Source: Rosa chinensis (Eukaryota > Streptophyta > Magnoliopsida > Rosales > Rosaceae). From it: a DNA stretch of 64,000 bases. Made by a program: the position numbers and the translations under genes. The stretch spans positions 5,384,501-5,448,500 of the forward strand of contig NC_037092.1 in NCBI RefSeq assembly GCF_002994745.2, in the 5' to 3' direction. Shown here one piece after another: positions 11,567 through 22,405 of the stretch. Within the stretch, counting starts at the first letter, position 1; every line of letters starts with the position of its first letter. The notes beneath the pieces were generated by a model. That model saw only the letters and a list, made by a program, of their open reading frames with translations. It had not been told where the DNA came from and made no database searches.

Positions 11567-12200
11567 TAGGGATGGCAAAAATCCCCATAGAGTAGGATAC
11601 CCATAGGGTATTCGACCCTAACGGGGAGAAATTCGGGGGAAATCGGGTAACAGGGATGGGGATCCCCAGTATTCGAATTCTGAAATCGGGTACGGGGCGG
11701 GGATGATATTTTGATCCCCATCCCCATACCCACCCAATAAGAATTATTTGGAAATATATGTAATATATATATTTTATTTATTTATTATATATATTTTTGA
11801 TATTATTTATAAATAAATATTTATGTAAACTTCATCTTTTTGTCAATATTTAAATTCTATTAATAAATATATTCAAAAAAAGGAAGATTCTTTTAATAAA
11901 GATCTTTATCAACATGTTAATTTTTCTTGATTGAAATACGAAATTTATTTTATTTGGATGTTTGATTTTAATTTCATATTTTACAATCAATAATTATTTG
12001 TATAAATTTTTATATAATAAATTAGTAATATTGTTAACGGGGATTTGGGCGGGTACGGGGAACTAATCCCCAATGGGGACGGGGACGGGGAATCCCCAGT
12101 ATCTTATTACGGGGATTGGGGAGGGTACGGGGATGGAGAATGAAGTCTATGGGGATGGTAATTTAATCCCCTTACCCTACCCTCCCCATTGCCATCCCTA
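11567..12200. mobile_element. hAT non-autonomous element (GGGGAT-rich MITE), copy 2
   Basis: Terminal repeats TAGGGATGGCAAAAATCCCC and GGGGAGGG..ATTGCCATCCCTA bound 634 bp. An exact 8-bp duplication, tttgggtc, flanks it (11559-11566 and 12201-12208). It shares its termini and G-run subterminal regions with the element at 4563-5143, but the AT-rich core differs. Confidence 0.93.
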
Positions 12201-12208
12201 TTTGGGTC

Positions 12209-13360
12209 TAGCTCTTGTTAGAGCTTCTCAATTTTTCTTTTGTTTTAATTTAGGCTATGCGTACATATGTCAAATGTGAACCTTTAGTTATTGGATTGGC
12301 ATTATAAATTAAACAGTTGTAAAAGACGCTCGTTTATGAATTTAATAGAACCGAGTTATTCTTATAGAGATTATGGAGACACTCGTACGAAGAATGTTGA
12401 TAACTTTTGATCTACAATCTCTAGATGGAAATTGATAGTTGGTTTTGTGCAATAATAATATATACTCTATATAGAACTACTCCATTTTCAAGAGTTTTGA
12501 TCAAATAAATAAGAACTTTGATAATGAGAATTCATGTGTTCATCTCCAAGCCAATAATGTAATACAATATTACATAACTTATTTCAGATTTGAGTCATCA
12601 AATTTCGTAATTTACAAAAAGAATATATTATTTATTTTCAGTTTCTGCAATTGACCACTCGTACACCCCTCGTGTCATATTTGCATGATACATGCCCAGG
12701 TCTTTTTTTCTTTTTTTTTTCTTGAAGAAAGAATACATTCCCAGGTCTTGATGATAAAATGTTGTGGGACTGATGAAGATTGCTTCATGAATAATCTAAG
12801 AAAGTTACCAAGCAACATATCCTATATTGTCACATGAAACTCATGATAACGCTTAGGGGGGGATTTGGGAATTTCTGTTGTTAAGTCGAAGTAAGAAGAA
12901 TCTTAAAACTACACGACTGAAAAATCATGTGGAATGCCCATGTCTTAGAAGATGAGGACATAGGATTTGGAGATGGCTTTGCTTTGGGTTCCCGTATTCC
13001 ATATCAAAGATTTAGAGGTCGAGGGAGGCTCCTTGTAGCTCGTTCAAAGAAGGTAAGAATCCCACTGGAAATTTTCCATTGCATTATGGAGTTGTGGAAA
13101 AGCTATGAACTTTCTGGGTCTCAGTAACAAAGGTGTAGGATAGTAATCAATTTTCATTCTCAGCTCAAGTCTCATTTCATTCTTGCTCTTACACTTTTGT
13201 TCCCATTCCGCTATTATTGGAAAACGTTACTTGTTCTTGGCATATTTACTATGCAAGCGCTTATAACTATTGAGCTTATTAATTTATTATGAACACTAAT
13301 ATCCATAGTGGGATTTTAGAGCTTTAGTAGAGGTAATTAATACGGATAATTATTATTTAA
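12209..13360. other. Intergenic, with one possible exon fragment
   Basis: Mostly AT-rich with no gene. At 12927-13053 a short open stretch (MWNAHVLEDEDIGFGDGF then a GRGR-rich tail) ends at a GTAAG-like donor and could be an orphan exon; I do not recognise it. Confidence 0.4.
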
Positions 13361-13599
13361 TCTATACTATTATTAAGAGAACCTATTTTGTTAACCAAAG
13401 TAGGTGTGAATTTACTGAAATATCCTTCAACTATAGGTTAATTTAAAATACTTTTTAATATATGAGAGGTGTTATGGTAAATAGCAAAATATAAATATAA
13501 ATAAAAATTTAGAAAAAAAAAAATTCATCCCACTTTCTACATGTAGGAATATCTTATAGTTGTAACTTCCTACTTTTTTTTTCCTTCAAAAGTAAATAT
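13361..13599 (+). mobile_element. Possible Helitron 5' terminus
   Basis: TCTATACTATTATTAAGAG after an A resembles plant Helitron 5' ends. No matching 3' hairpin with CTRR was found downstream, so only the left end is proposed. Confidence 0.35.
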
Positions 13600-13613
13600 A
13601 GGAATAAAACTGT

Positions 13614-14586
13614 ATATCAAAAGCCATAAAAAAAAAAGTCAAAAAGCGAGGACCTCCGCGCTTTCCGGGGTGATCTCGAGAGGCGAAACCCACCTAGGGT
13701 TTCGTGTAGTGGCAGCGGCGATCTAGGGGTCCCCTGACCAGGCTGCAGAGACGGCGACGACGAGGGCGGGGTCTTCTTGTTCGGTGGCCTCGCTGTTTGG
13801 GTGGAGTGCTTGACGGAAAACAGGTTGAGGCCGGACTTTTAGCGAGGCGGCTCTCGGCTACTACGGTTGAGGTTGTGTTGCGGCGGATCGTGCTTGTAGG
13901 GGCGGCGAGCTGATCGTGTTTGGCTGAGCGGTCGGGGCTCGAACAGTGGGCAGCTTTCCAATTGTTGCTGAGGGATCCATTGTAGGGTAGCAGGCGGAGC
14001 TTTTGGTGGTGTTTGCGGCGATGGTGAGGCACGGATGGAGAAGCCGACCACCAGAGGTATGGTGCATCGCCGGACAGATCAGCGGTGGCGACAAAGGAAC
14101 AGTGAGTAGGGATGCTCCTCCCTCGTTGGCTCGGGTTTGGGCTTGGGTTTATGGGCCTGGGCTCACCCTTGGGCTAATGGGGCAGGGGCCTATTCCTGCT
14201 AGGCAAGGTTTGATTAGGGTTTGGGCCTCCGGGCTTGGGCTGAGATCAAGGCAAGCTGGGCCCTAATTGTATTAGGGTATGAGACTGTTTGAGGGTGGAT
14301 TAACTTCTATGAGTCTTCTATGACGTTTCTAGTTTCTTGTTTGTACCACAATTGCGTGATTGGCAAGTGAGGGCTAGTTGAATGATTTCTTTCCGTAGGA
14401 GGCGATGTTTTTTTCATTCTTGTATAGGCTCGCTTAAATGTGAGCGTCCCAGTGATCTTTAAAGGTTTGCTTTAGCTTAGATAGGTACTCCGGATTTTCT
14501 TGCCGGACTTCTTATGTAAGTTTTTGTAGACTTCAACCTTTTTGCTGTTGATCTAATGAATTCAACTTCTATTTCAAAAAAAAAAG
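13614..14586 (+). mobile_element. Short non-LTR retroelement, copy 2
   Basis: It is flanked by the 14-bp direct repeat aggaataaaactgt (13600-13613 and 14587-14600) and ends in an A-run after CTTCTATTTC. It is a near-identical inverse copy of 6637-7616 from 13643 onward. The first 29 bp after the target duplication differ from copy 1. It keeps the same 87-residue sense frame (14003-14266) but no recognisable protein domain. Confidence 0.85.
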
Positions 14587-14600
14587 AGGAATAAAACTGT

Positions 14601-14939
14601 TTAACACATGCATCAATAGTCTTTAGTTTAATATTATTAAATTACAATATAGATATTTGTTTAATTGAAATTTGGATTAACATATGGCATTTTGTCTCGT
14701 TTTCTTATGTTATATTTTGTTTTTGTTCATTTTTTTTAATTGACTTTATTTATTTTTTATTAATATTTTGTTGAAAGAAATAAAGAAAAAGAAAGTAGCA
14801 GGACAGATTTTTCTCAGAAAAAAAAAAAGAAGAAAAAGTAGCAGGATGGGGTGAATAAAACCGAAACCGACCTAGAAAGAAAATAAAAAGCCTTTTAGGG
14901 AATCAATCTTTGTCTCAATTTTACTCTCATCGCCAAACC
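14601..14939. other. AT-rich upstream region of the mini-exon gene
   Basis: No gene. It contains A-rich and T-rich tracts and would include the promoter and 5' UTR of the gene starting at 14940. I cannot single out a TATA box. Confidence 0.4.
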
Positions 14940-17900
14940 ATGATAGGCAGGAAAATCCCAGGCGCCGGAGACAGCAAATCTGCTAAGGCTGAGGAGAGCG
15001 ATAGCGAGGAGATCGACGATATTTTTGAAGGACTCAAAATATGGGCATCGAACACGAGGAGTGCAAAGAGAGCAAGGAGAGCAAAAAGAGCAAGAAGAGC
15101 ACGACGCGGCCGGAGATATGGTATGTTTTCGATTTTACGATTTTTGATTTTTGTGATTCTCGTTTTCTTTTTGTAACATCTTTCAATATTTCCACACCCA
15201 CACAGCTAGCAAGGTCAAGTTCTGGAAAGTAAACGCACCTTCTATAATTCTACCCGGTAAGATTTTGGATTTTTTTTTTATAATTTTTTTATGGTAGTAT
15301 TCAATTTCAGTTGTTACACAGTACTGATTTTTTTTTTTTTTTTTAATGTAAATAGTGGCAATAAAACCAGAGACCGTCACTATTCCTGGCAAAAATGGTA
15401 ATGCTTTATCCTTGGATTTGCTTGTTTTGTACCTGTTGATCTTATTTTATGTAATCAGATCAACTTCACTTTTGGATAAATGTGGCTGTTGGCCAAGTCA
15501 TTTGTGTCTTGGTGCATAATGCATGTCTAATGTAGTATGGTATAGTATATTGCTTTCTGTTGGGATTATGGATGATTTTGCATTGCAACTGTTCATGATT
15601 CACCAAACATTGATGCTTCCTCTTCTTATGGTACTAATGAATGTTAGTGGTCTTAGAACTGATTTTTTGGTTTTGACATTGCCACTTACAGGTGCTGATC
15701 CTGTTAATATCTCCTTTCTCGATTGTAAGTAAGCTCTTGATTTTTGTTTGAAGGTTTGAGAGTATCCTTCAGCTTTGTGTTTTAAAGAACATGAATATTT
15801 GTGTCATTTTAATTTTTGTTTGTTTGTTAATGAGACAAAATACTGTGTGATCAATTTGGTCATTGAAGAAAAATTCACTAGCCAGGTCTTAATGGTTTTT
15901 GCATTAGGTATAGCCGAAGCAGAATGATACTTGTTGTTTTGCAATATAACTTCTCCAGTCAAATCATTTTGCTCTATCTGGTCTATGCCTGATCCGTAGC
16001 ACGCAGTTAAGATAGAGCAAATATCTGCTGATGGGATCATAGATTTTGTTGCATCAGCAGTATGTTTATAGCATTTTTAATCGTAGATTCATTCTTGCTT
16101 TTCTTATGATATTATTGATATGTTTTCTAGTACCTTATGTCATGTAGTCAGCCCTGAACTCCTTATCTTTTGGCAATGACAATGTATTTTATATATATAT
16201 ATATATATATATGTATATGATGGTATTTCATGTAACAATACCCGTGAATGGGTAGCAGTGAAAGATGAAAGAGCACGTGTGTGTGTGTGTGTCATGCGCC
16301 CCTATGGGACCCACAGACTCTTGGTATTGTTAGAGGATCCATCTATAGTCTCCCGTGCATGCAGAGAGAGCCATATGTTTTCAATTAATCACTAGATCTC
16401 TTTTTTTAGTTTCCAAATGAGACTGCCATTTGTACTTGTGAAGCATGTGTGAAAGGGCTTGTTTTGTTGTTGTTGTTATTGTTGTTTTGACAGTGTATGT
16501 GTGAAACAGGTTCAGTCCCATATAAGCCAAAGATCCGCAGAGGTATGTTTCCTTCTTCTTCTTTTTTTTTTTCTGTTTTTTTTTTCTTTTCTTCTTTTTT
16601 TAGACTGCAACTAAGTTGTGCTTAATTAGCTTAGGCACTGAATTGAATCTACTTACCTGATAAATCAAACTGTTGAATTTTTCTTTTTTCTTTTTGGGGG
16701 CAATTCTTGGTATTGATAGAGAATCCATAATCAGTGGCGGAACTACGTGAAGGGCTGCTTGGGCTGTAGCCCAACCCAAAATTCCTGGGATATTTTATAT
16801 AGTGCAAGTGTAACAAGAGTCTAACGTTGGTTCAGCTGGCAACTTGTGGAGTTGTCTAAGATCCCACCTTGGTTCAAGTCCCCACAACCCCCTTATGTTG
16901 CTGCTTTCCCATTTCCTTCTCCCTTTTTGGCATTTCTTTTTTCCCTTTTGTTCCTTTTTTTTTTTGTCTTTTTCCAATTTTCTTCTCCCATTCTCTTTTC
17001 TTTTCTTTTGTTTTCTTACAACATTTTCTATTCCTAGTTTCTTAACAGTTTCTTCTCTTAAAGGCAATCTATCCTGTTATTTTTTTTTTCCTTTAGTTCC
17101 AGCATTCTCCATTAGTATTTCTTATAAACTTGAGTCCCAAAATTCTTGGAATCATTGTCGACAAAATAAGTAACACCTTGTCTCCCCCCACAAAATAAGT
17201 AGCACTTTAAATTAGCCCACCCCTAATTTTCATCCTGGTTCCACCACTGTCCATAATAAGTAACACCTTGTCTCCCCCCACCTTTCGGTCACGGGATTCC
17301 TTACTCCTCCCGTATTTTGCTTACCTTTCTAACACTAGTTGTTTCCTTCCAACTTTGCATCTGCAGCTTCTCCTTTGAGTTTGTTGCTCCGTTTGGTATG
17401 CTTTTGATTTTTGTTTCCTATCATGTTTTGAAGAAATAAACTGTTGTCAATTTCTGTTGGGGTGATTAGAGGATAGCCAAAGGCATGATGCATATCAAAC
17501 ATTGAAGATGATTTTTGGTGCGAAGGCATATTGGTGATGCATACCCAGCATTGAATAATATAGTTTTCAAAGATAATTTCTGCTCCATTGGAGCCATTAA
17601 ACAAACTGCTGAGGGGATCTTACATCTTTATTGTGTATTCAACTTCTTTGGAGATCTAGACCTGATCTCCTTATCACACTACTGATATTTGCTATTATTC
17701 AATAGATTCTTCAGTGTTTTTTTTTTTTTGGTCCTTTGACATCACGGTATGGTTATTATTCTTTTTTGTTTTTAATTATTTTTGACTTATTTGTTGTTAT
17801 TCAATAGACTTCACTGTTCTGTTTTTGGGGCATGCCTGATCATTGTTTTTCTTTTCTTAAAAAAAAAAAAATTGGTAATTCTACTTGTGATTTAATATTA

Positions 17901-19391
17901 TTATTTTCTATTAACAATGTTTCTGTGAAACAGGCCCCTGGCCGGAAATACCCCTTTCTTATGATGTGAATGGTATTGGTATGTTTTTATTTTCTATTTT
18001 TTTTATTTTTGGGAGTGAAGTTATCTTGGACTTGCTTAGATGCTGTTTAAAGGATAAAAAATGTGTTGATTGTATATTTATGTAATTTGAGGGAATTTTT
18101 GGAGATAATATTTCCACAAGTCATTTTGGTCTGTGTATAATGTGTTAGTTAATACACTTAACAGGATCATAGATCATTTTTTGCATTGCAGCTCCTCTTG
18201 TTTAGTAAACATCATTTGGCTCTTCTTATGATACTGTTCAATGTCATATGTTCACAATAGTGATATTATTTTTTTGGTTTCTGAAACAGATTCCGTGTTG
18301 AAGTTCATTCTTGGAGGTTGTGATCCAAGTGGTAAGCTCTAGAGTTTCTTTTAAGGTTTGAGTAATTTATCCCGGAACTTCCTTGTCCTCTGTATTGTAG
18401 AAAATGTGTGTGTGTGTTGTGTGACTGACATAGAATTATGTCTTCTCCAGCCAAATTATTTTGGTTTGTGTGCCCTACAGTAACTATATGTTGGAAGTGA
18501 TCATAGATCTGATTGCATCTGCAATCTTCTGTAATGTCTAAATTGGAGATACAATTTTTTTTTTGTTATGACAAACATTGATACAAATTACAACCGCTAC
18601 TATCTAATACAGTCCTAGTGATTTTGGTTTTGACATCATATATGTATTTGGTATCGAACAATTTGCTTCGCTTTGTGTTTCATGGAGGAAAGCAAGTGTA
18701 TTTTACTTTACTACCTGATGTTGGGTATTGTTATTATTTACATTGCTTCCCTGCTTAAGGCGTTTGAAAACCTACAAACTACCCCCACTGTTACCTTCAT
18801 TGCTTGTGTCTTTAACGGAGTTAAAAAAACAATTTAGGGCAAATTGCAGTATATTTCTCGAGTGGGATCATAGATCAATTTTTGCATTGCAGCTCCGGTT
18901 GTTTAGCAAACATTCATCTTGCTCTTCTAATGTAACTATTCAATGTCACATATTTAAAATAGGTTTTTTTTTTTTTTTGGGTTTTGAAATTGCAGCTGTT
19001 CATGTCTCATTGAACATCCCTGTTTGCTCTTCCCAAGTCAATAGAACCAGAGACTGTCACCTTCTCTGCCCAAAATGATAATGCTTTATTTTTATTAGTT
19101 TCCTAGTCAAGTGATGTAGGAGCAGGTGAGAGCAAATTAGGGTGTAGAAAAGAAAGAATTATAGAGACAAATGAGGAGAGACCAGGGAGAAAGCAAGAGA
19201 ATTAAGAAGAGAACAGGAGATTTAGGAGTTTTATAATCTTTATCAATTGTCTGCCCTTTCTCCTACTCCGATTCATTTGAGGGCTGATTTAGCCTACATA
19301 GGATATTGTTGATGTTGATCTCTGCATGATGCATGTATAGCTGATGCACTCAATTAAAGTATACCATGTCTTTTGGGTTTTTACATGATCA

Positions 19392-19425
<34 letters not shown>

Positions 19426-20022
19426 CTTTAGTAATATTTTTCAATATTACCACAAACAGGTAGCAAGGTCACCGAGGTGAGGAAAGCAGAGCGTTCACCT
19501 GCTGGGCCTTCACATGGTAAGATTTTGGACTCTCACCAGCTGCTAAATCTTTCGATTCATTTGTTTTCTTTTTTCTCTTTAGTAATATCTTTCGATATTA
19601 CCACAAACAGGTAACAAGGTCATGGCCGGGAAAGCGAAATGTGCACCTGCTGGGCCTTCACTTGGTAAGATTTTGGATTTCGTCTTCTTTTTCTTCTCTT
19701 TTTCCCTAAAGGCCTGTGAGGAATGCTGTTGATACAAGTGCTACTGTCTAATACAGTCCCGATGTTTTGGTTTTGACATCATATATCATCTGGTGTTAAA
19801 TTACATCTATTATGACATGTGACCCTGGTATGGCGTGCATATATTCTGGGTTACCTGGACTTTTCTTTTGGGAATTGCTACGTACCTATCCTGCCTAACG
19901 TGTTTGAAAACCTACTGTGTCTTCAGAGTTAAAAAGTAGATTATGGAAAATTGCAGTATATTTCTCGAGTGTCTTACACCTTTCTAATTGCAGATTCGGA
20001 CAGTCCCCTCCTAACGGCTTAA
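14940..20022 (+). CDS. Unrecognised gene built of symmetric mini-exons (188 residues predicted)
   Basis: Proposed exons: 14940-15120, 15206-15256, 15356-15397, 15692-15724, 16510-16542, 17934-17978, 18290-18331, 19460-19516, 19611-19664, 19994-20022 (stop TAA). Every junction is AG/GT. The eight internal exons are 51, 42, 33, 33, 45, 42, 57 and 54 nt, all phase 1 to phase 1, so any can be skipped without shifting the frame. The total is 567 nt. Exon 1 encodes an acidic patch (EESDSEEIDDIFEGLK) then a basic Arg/Lys/Ala repeat (KRARRAKRARRARRGRR), suggesting nuclear or nucleic-acid binding. Exons 8 and 9 are paralogous (both SxKV or NKV at the start and PAGPS at the end) and exon 2 is related. 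I know no family for it. Inferred from splice signals only. Confidence 0.6.
16190..16213. repeat. (TA)n microsatellite in intron 4 of the mini-exon gene
   Basis: Direct reading shows alternating A and T over about 24 bp. A short (GT)n follows at about 16278-16292. Confidence 0.9.
16732..17249. mobile_element. hAT non-autonomous element (CAGTGGCGG type) in intron 5 of the mini-exon gene
   Basis: Its ends are CAGTGGCGGAACTA and TGGTTCCACCACTG, with an exact 8-bp target duplication, tccataat, at 16724-16731 and 17250-17257. Length is 518 bp. Just inside its right end (about 17168-17191) a 24-bp stretch containing taagtaacacc and ttgtctccccc is repeated outside the element at about 17256-17279. 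The interior is pyrimidine-rich and non-coding. Confidence 0.88.
19041..19076 (+). pseudogene. Decayed duplicate of mini-exon 3
   Basis: ACCAGAGACTGTCACC..CAAAATG aligns with mini-exon 3 (ACCAGAGACCGTCACT..AAAAATG), including the following taatgcttta of the intron. The donor has changed from GGTAATG to GATAATG, so it should no longer splice. It is a direct trace of exon duplication in this gene. Confidence 0.7.
19394..19422. repeat. Poly(T) tract in intron 7
   Basis: About 29 consecutive T, upstream of the mini-exon 8 acceptor region. Confidence 0.9.
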
Positions 20023-20205
20023 GATATTCATGTGAAGTAGTGGTTTGTGGTTTCTGATGATGTTAATGTTGCTGCGGCTGTGTGTTTTGAGGTGAAGCGT
20101 TGCTCTGTTTACATTTCCCAGTCTGAGAAAGTTCTCTGGACGGATATATGTATTTCTGGTTAATGTAATATATAGGGGGTGAAACTGTCATCCCAACAAC
20201 ACCCA

Positions 20206-20224
20206 CCCCCCCCCCCCCCCCCCC
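20206..20224. repeat. Poly(C) tract
   Basis: Nineteen consecutive C, preceded by ACCCA, about 180 bp after the stop of the mini-exon gene and possibly in its 3' UTR. Homopolymer length is unreliable in most assemblies. Confidence 0.85.
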
Positions 20225-21234
20225 GCGACTAGTACATCCCTTCTTTTACAAGCCAGACTACATGTCATCTCTTTTTATCTCCATGACAGTATATAGCTTT
20301 ATATAGTTTAGCAATGAGAGAGATTTGGTTTTGCAAAATTTGCCATGTTTTGTTAGCATTGTCAAATTAAAAAGATGTAAATCTTTGAGGCTCATATCGC
20401 CTCACATTGGGGAATGTAAAGTCATTCCTGAGACTGCTAATGAATTTTATCTCACCGAAACTGTGTACATGGTGCATATGTCATGATTTACCGAGGTAAA
20501 AGATAGCAATTTACAAGTTAGTAGTGCATCATATAGGATGGATTCTTTCACATTGTGAAATTCTTAATTTTTTATTTAATCCACATAAATTTTGAGGAAA
20601 TTCTTTATTTTTTATTTAATCCACATAAATTTTTGAGTCCCCATATTGGGAGTAATGCAAGTTACGCAAGTAATCAATGGAATTGCCTGGAATGCAAATA
20701 GATAATCTTCCTTACCACATTGACACTGAGATTTTGCTCTCCCTCCGGTCAATGCGAGGCGGAACATCAAGATTGATCATTTTGAGTAAGCTTGCCGAGC
20801 GAATGGACCTTCTGCACCTAGTATAAATCAGGAATTCCTTGAGGCCTAACTAAGTGATTATTCTCATCGACGTTAAACCTGTCTACGTATTCCGCTTTGT
20901 CCTTGAATATCTTGAGCCAACGAGTTTAACATGGAAACTAAAATATTGAAATACTGATCTTGGATGTCTGAAGAAACTGAAAATGTACTATAATAATTAA
21001 CTGGAGGTCCGAACCCAAATTTGCATAATGCTGAAATTCCCATTTTTGCGTCTATCCATATGGCTTTTAATTAACTCTGCCTTTCGTTCTACTTCAACCT
21101 TGCTCTATTGAGTAATGAGTCACAGACTCTTGAGACAATTTTTTCTTGGTTTGTTTGTCCCCCCTTCAGACAATGTACATGGTGCATATGCACACAATGG
21201 CAGATAATGGTGCGCAATTACGTGATCTAGATCA
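20225..21234. other. Intergenic, no gene seen
   Basis: It has a local direct repeat (attctttattttttatttaatccacataaatttt near 20561-20632) and a repeated phrase, gtacatggtgcatatg (20466 and 21175). No gene is supported. Confidence 0.5.
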
Positions 21235-21850
21235 AATAAGCTTAGATTATTGCAGGATAAGGAGCAGTTCACATCTAAATATTGTTGCTAATGACCGTCT
21301 TAACTGATCTGAAAGTGTCAGATTGTGAGGGAACCGGAACGGAGATTTCGGCACTAAATATTGCCTCCTTGGTATCCCAATTGCAATTGCAGGTCTTTTT
21401 TCCATACAAACTCCACGGTTAGCAAGAATTTATCTCAGACATGAGACTACGTGTAATACGTGAAACATTATCACCTCTACCACTAATCCAATTTGCATTG
21501 TGTCCCGGGCTTGAGACTTCATCTGCGGATGCCAGCGGATCTACCCCGAATTAGCAGCATAGCAACTTATGAAAATCTCTAGCAACTGAACTTGGATATT
21601 TGACCTATCCCGATTCACTAGGCAGGACGAGGACGATGTTGATGTTAATTGCGTGCTGGATCTTCTCAAGGCTGCTAACCTTTTGGAAGCTAAATGAACT
21701 ATACTTGTCTCAGACTAATCCAAGAGAGATGAGTCAATCTGGATTCACAAATGATCATTTCAAGATGGTTAAGACGCAGAAATTCCAAGACAGTTGGCCA
21801 TTTGTATCCTGGAGAATACACCATTTGTATCATGTCGACTTGGTTTGACT
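21235..21850 (+). pseudogene. F-box/LRR remnant in plus orientation (inverted copy)
   Basis: It is the inverse of 27071-27640: the LRR segments encoding CPGLETLHLRMPAELP, DEDDVDVNCVLDLLKAA and GLYLSETNPREM can be traced on the plus strand with several indels and stops. Compared with the minus-strand copy it lacks most of the FBD-like C terminus. It forms part of the left arm of the large inverted repeat around the SMC4 chimera. Confidence 0.75.
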
Positions 21851-21899
21851 GCTCCATTGTTTTAGCTCAATATTGGGAAACGGTTTTGATTTGTTAAGC

Positions 21900-22405
21900 T
21901 AGGATCTTTACAAATTTTGTAAAAGCTTTTCCCCACAGAGATTGAGAGCCAACTCTAAGTTAAGTATCACAGATTCAACAGTAGAAAGAGAAATAAGAGT
22001 GCCAAAAAATGATAGAGAATTTTACTACCTCAAAAACTGTCACTACAACAGATATAGCTACGAAACCACAAATGAAAGCAAGAACCGGCACCTCAATTGA
22101 CATACAACTCAATTGCTCCCAGATTCTCAGCCAGGCTTTGAGTCCCAACAGGAAGAAACACTGTTAATAGAAAACCAATCATGAATGGAAAACCAAAACT
22201 TAAACAAATAAACAAGGAAAGTGAAAGAGACATAAGGATGTGAAAGATGAATAGATAAACCTAAGTGTCCTGTGGTTTTTCATATCCGACTATACATGGA
22301 GACTAATATCGAACAGTATCCTGAAGGATCGCATAAAAGTGATTGATCTCTATTTTCGCTTGTCCAGAGAAGATTGCCTGGGAAGACCCTCCTTGATGGA
22401 GTAAA
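21900..22405 (-). pseudogene. Inverted partial copy of the small membrane-protein gene
   Basis: The minus strand has segments for GLKAWLRIWEQLSC, IEVPVLAFICGFVAIS and the AIFSGQAKIEINHFYA block, matching 26190-26640. The signal-peptide part is absent because homology stops at about 22405. Confidence 0.6.

Larger units (their letters stand above)
21235..22405. repeat. Left arm of a large inverted repeat
   Basis: Its reverse complement matches about 26165-27640 in two blocks: F-box LRR sequence (21235-21900) and the small membrane-protein sequence (21900-22405). The right arm carries an extra block, about 26770-27070, missing here. About 3.7 kb of unrelated sequence with the SMC4 chimera lies between the arms. 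Confidence 0.8.

Noticed and set aside
16844..17173. 109-residue Phe/Leu-rich protein
   Set aside because: It is a translation of a pyrimidine-rich stretch inside a hAT element.
18996..19040. An extra mini-exon with ATTGCAG acceptor before 18996
   Set aside because: The only nearby donor (CAA/GTCAAT) gives a non-symmetric length that breaks the frame.
20206..20224. Poly(C) tract as a biological signal
   Set aside because: Homopolymers of this kind are often assembly or amplification artefacts.
20700..20960. Minus-strand coding fragment (KIFKDKAEYVDRF-like reading)
   Set aside because: Short, interrupted by stops, and not matched to any family I can name.
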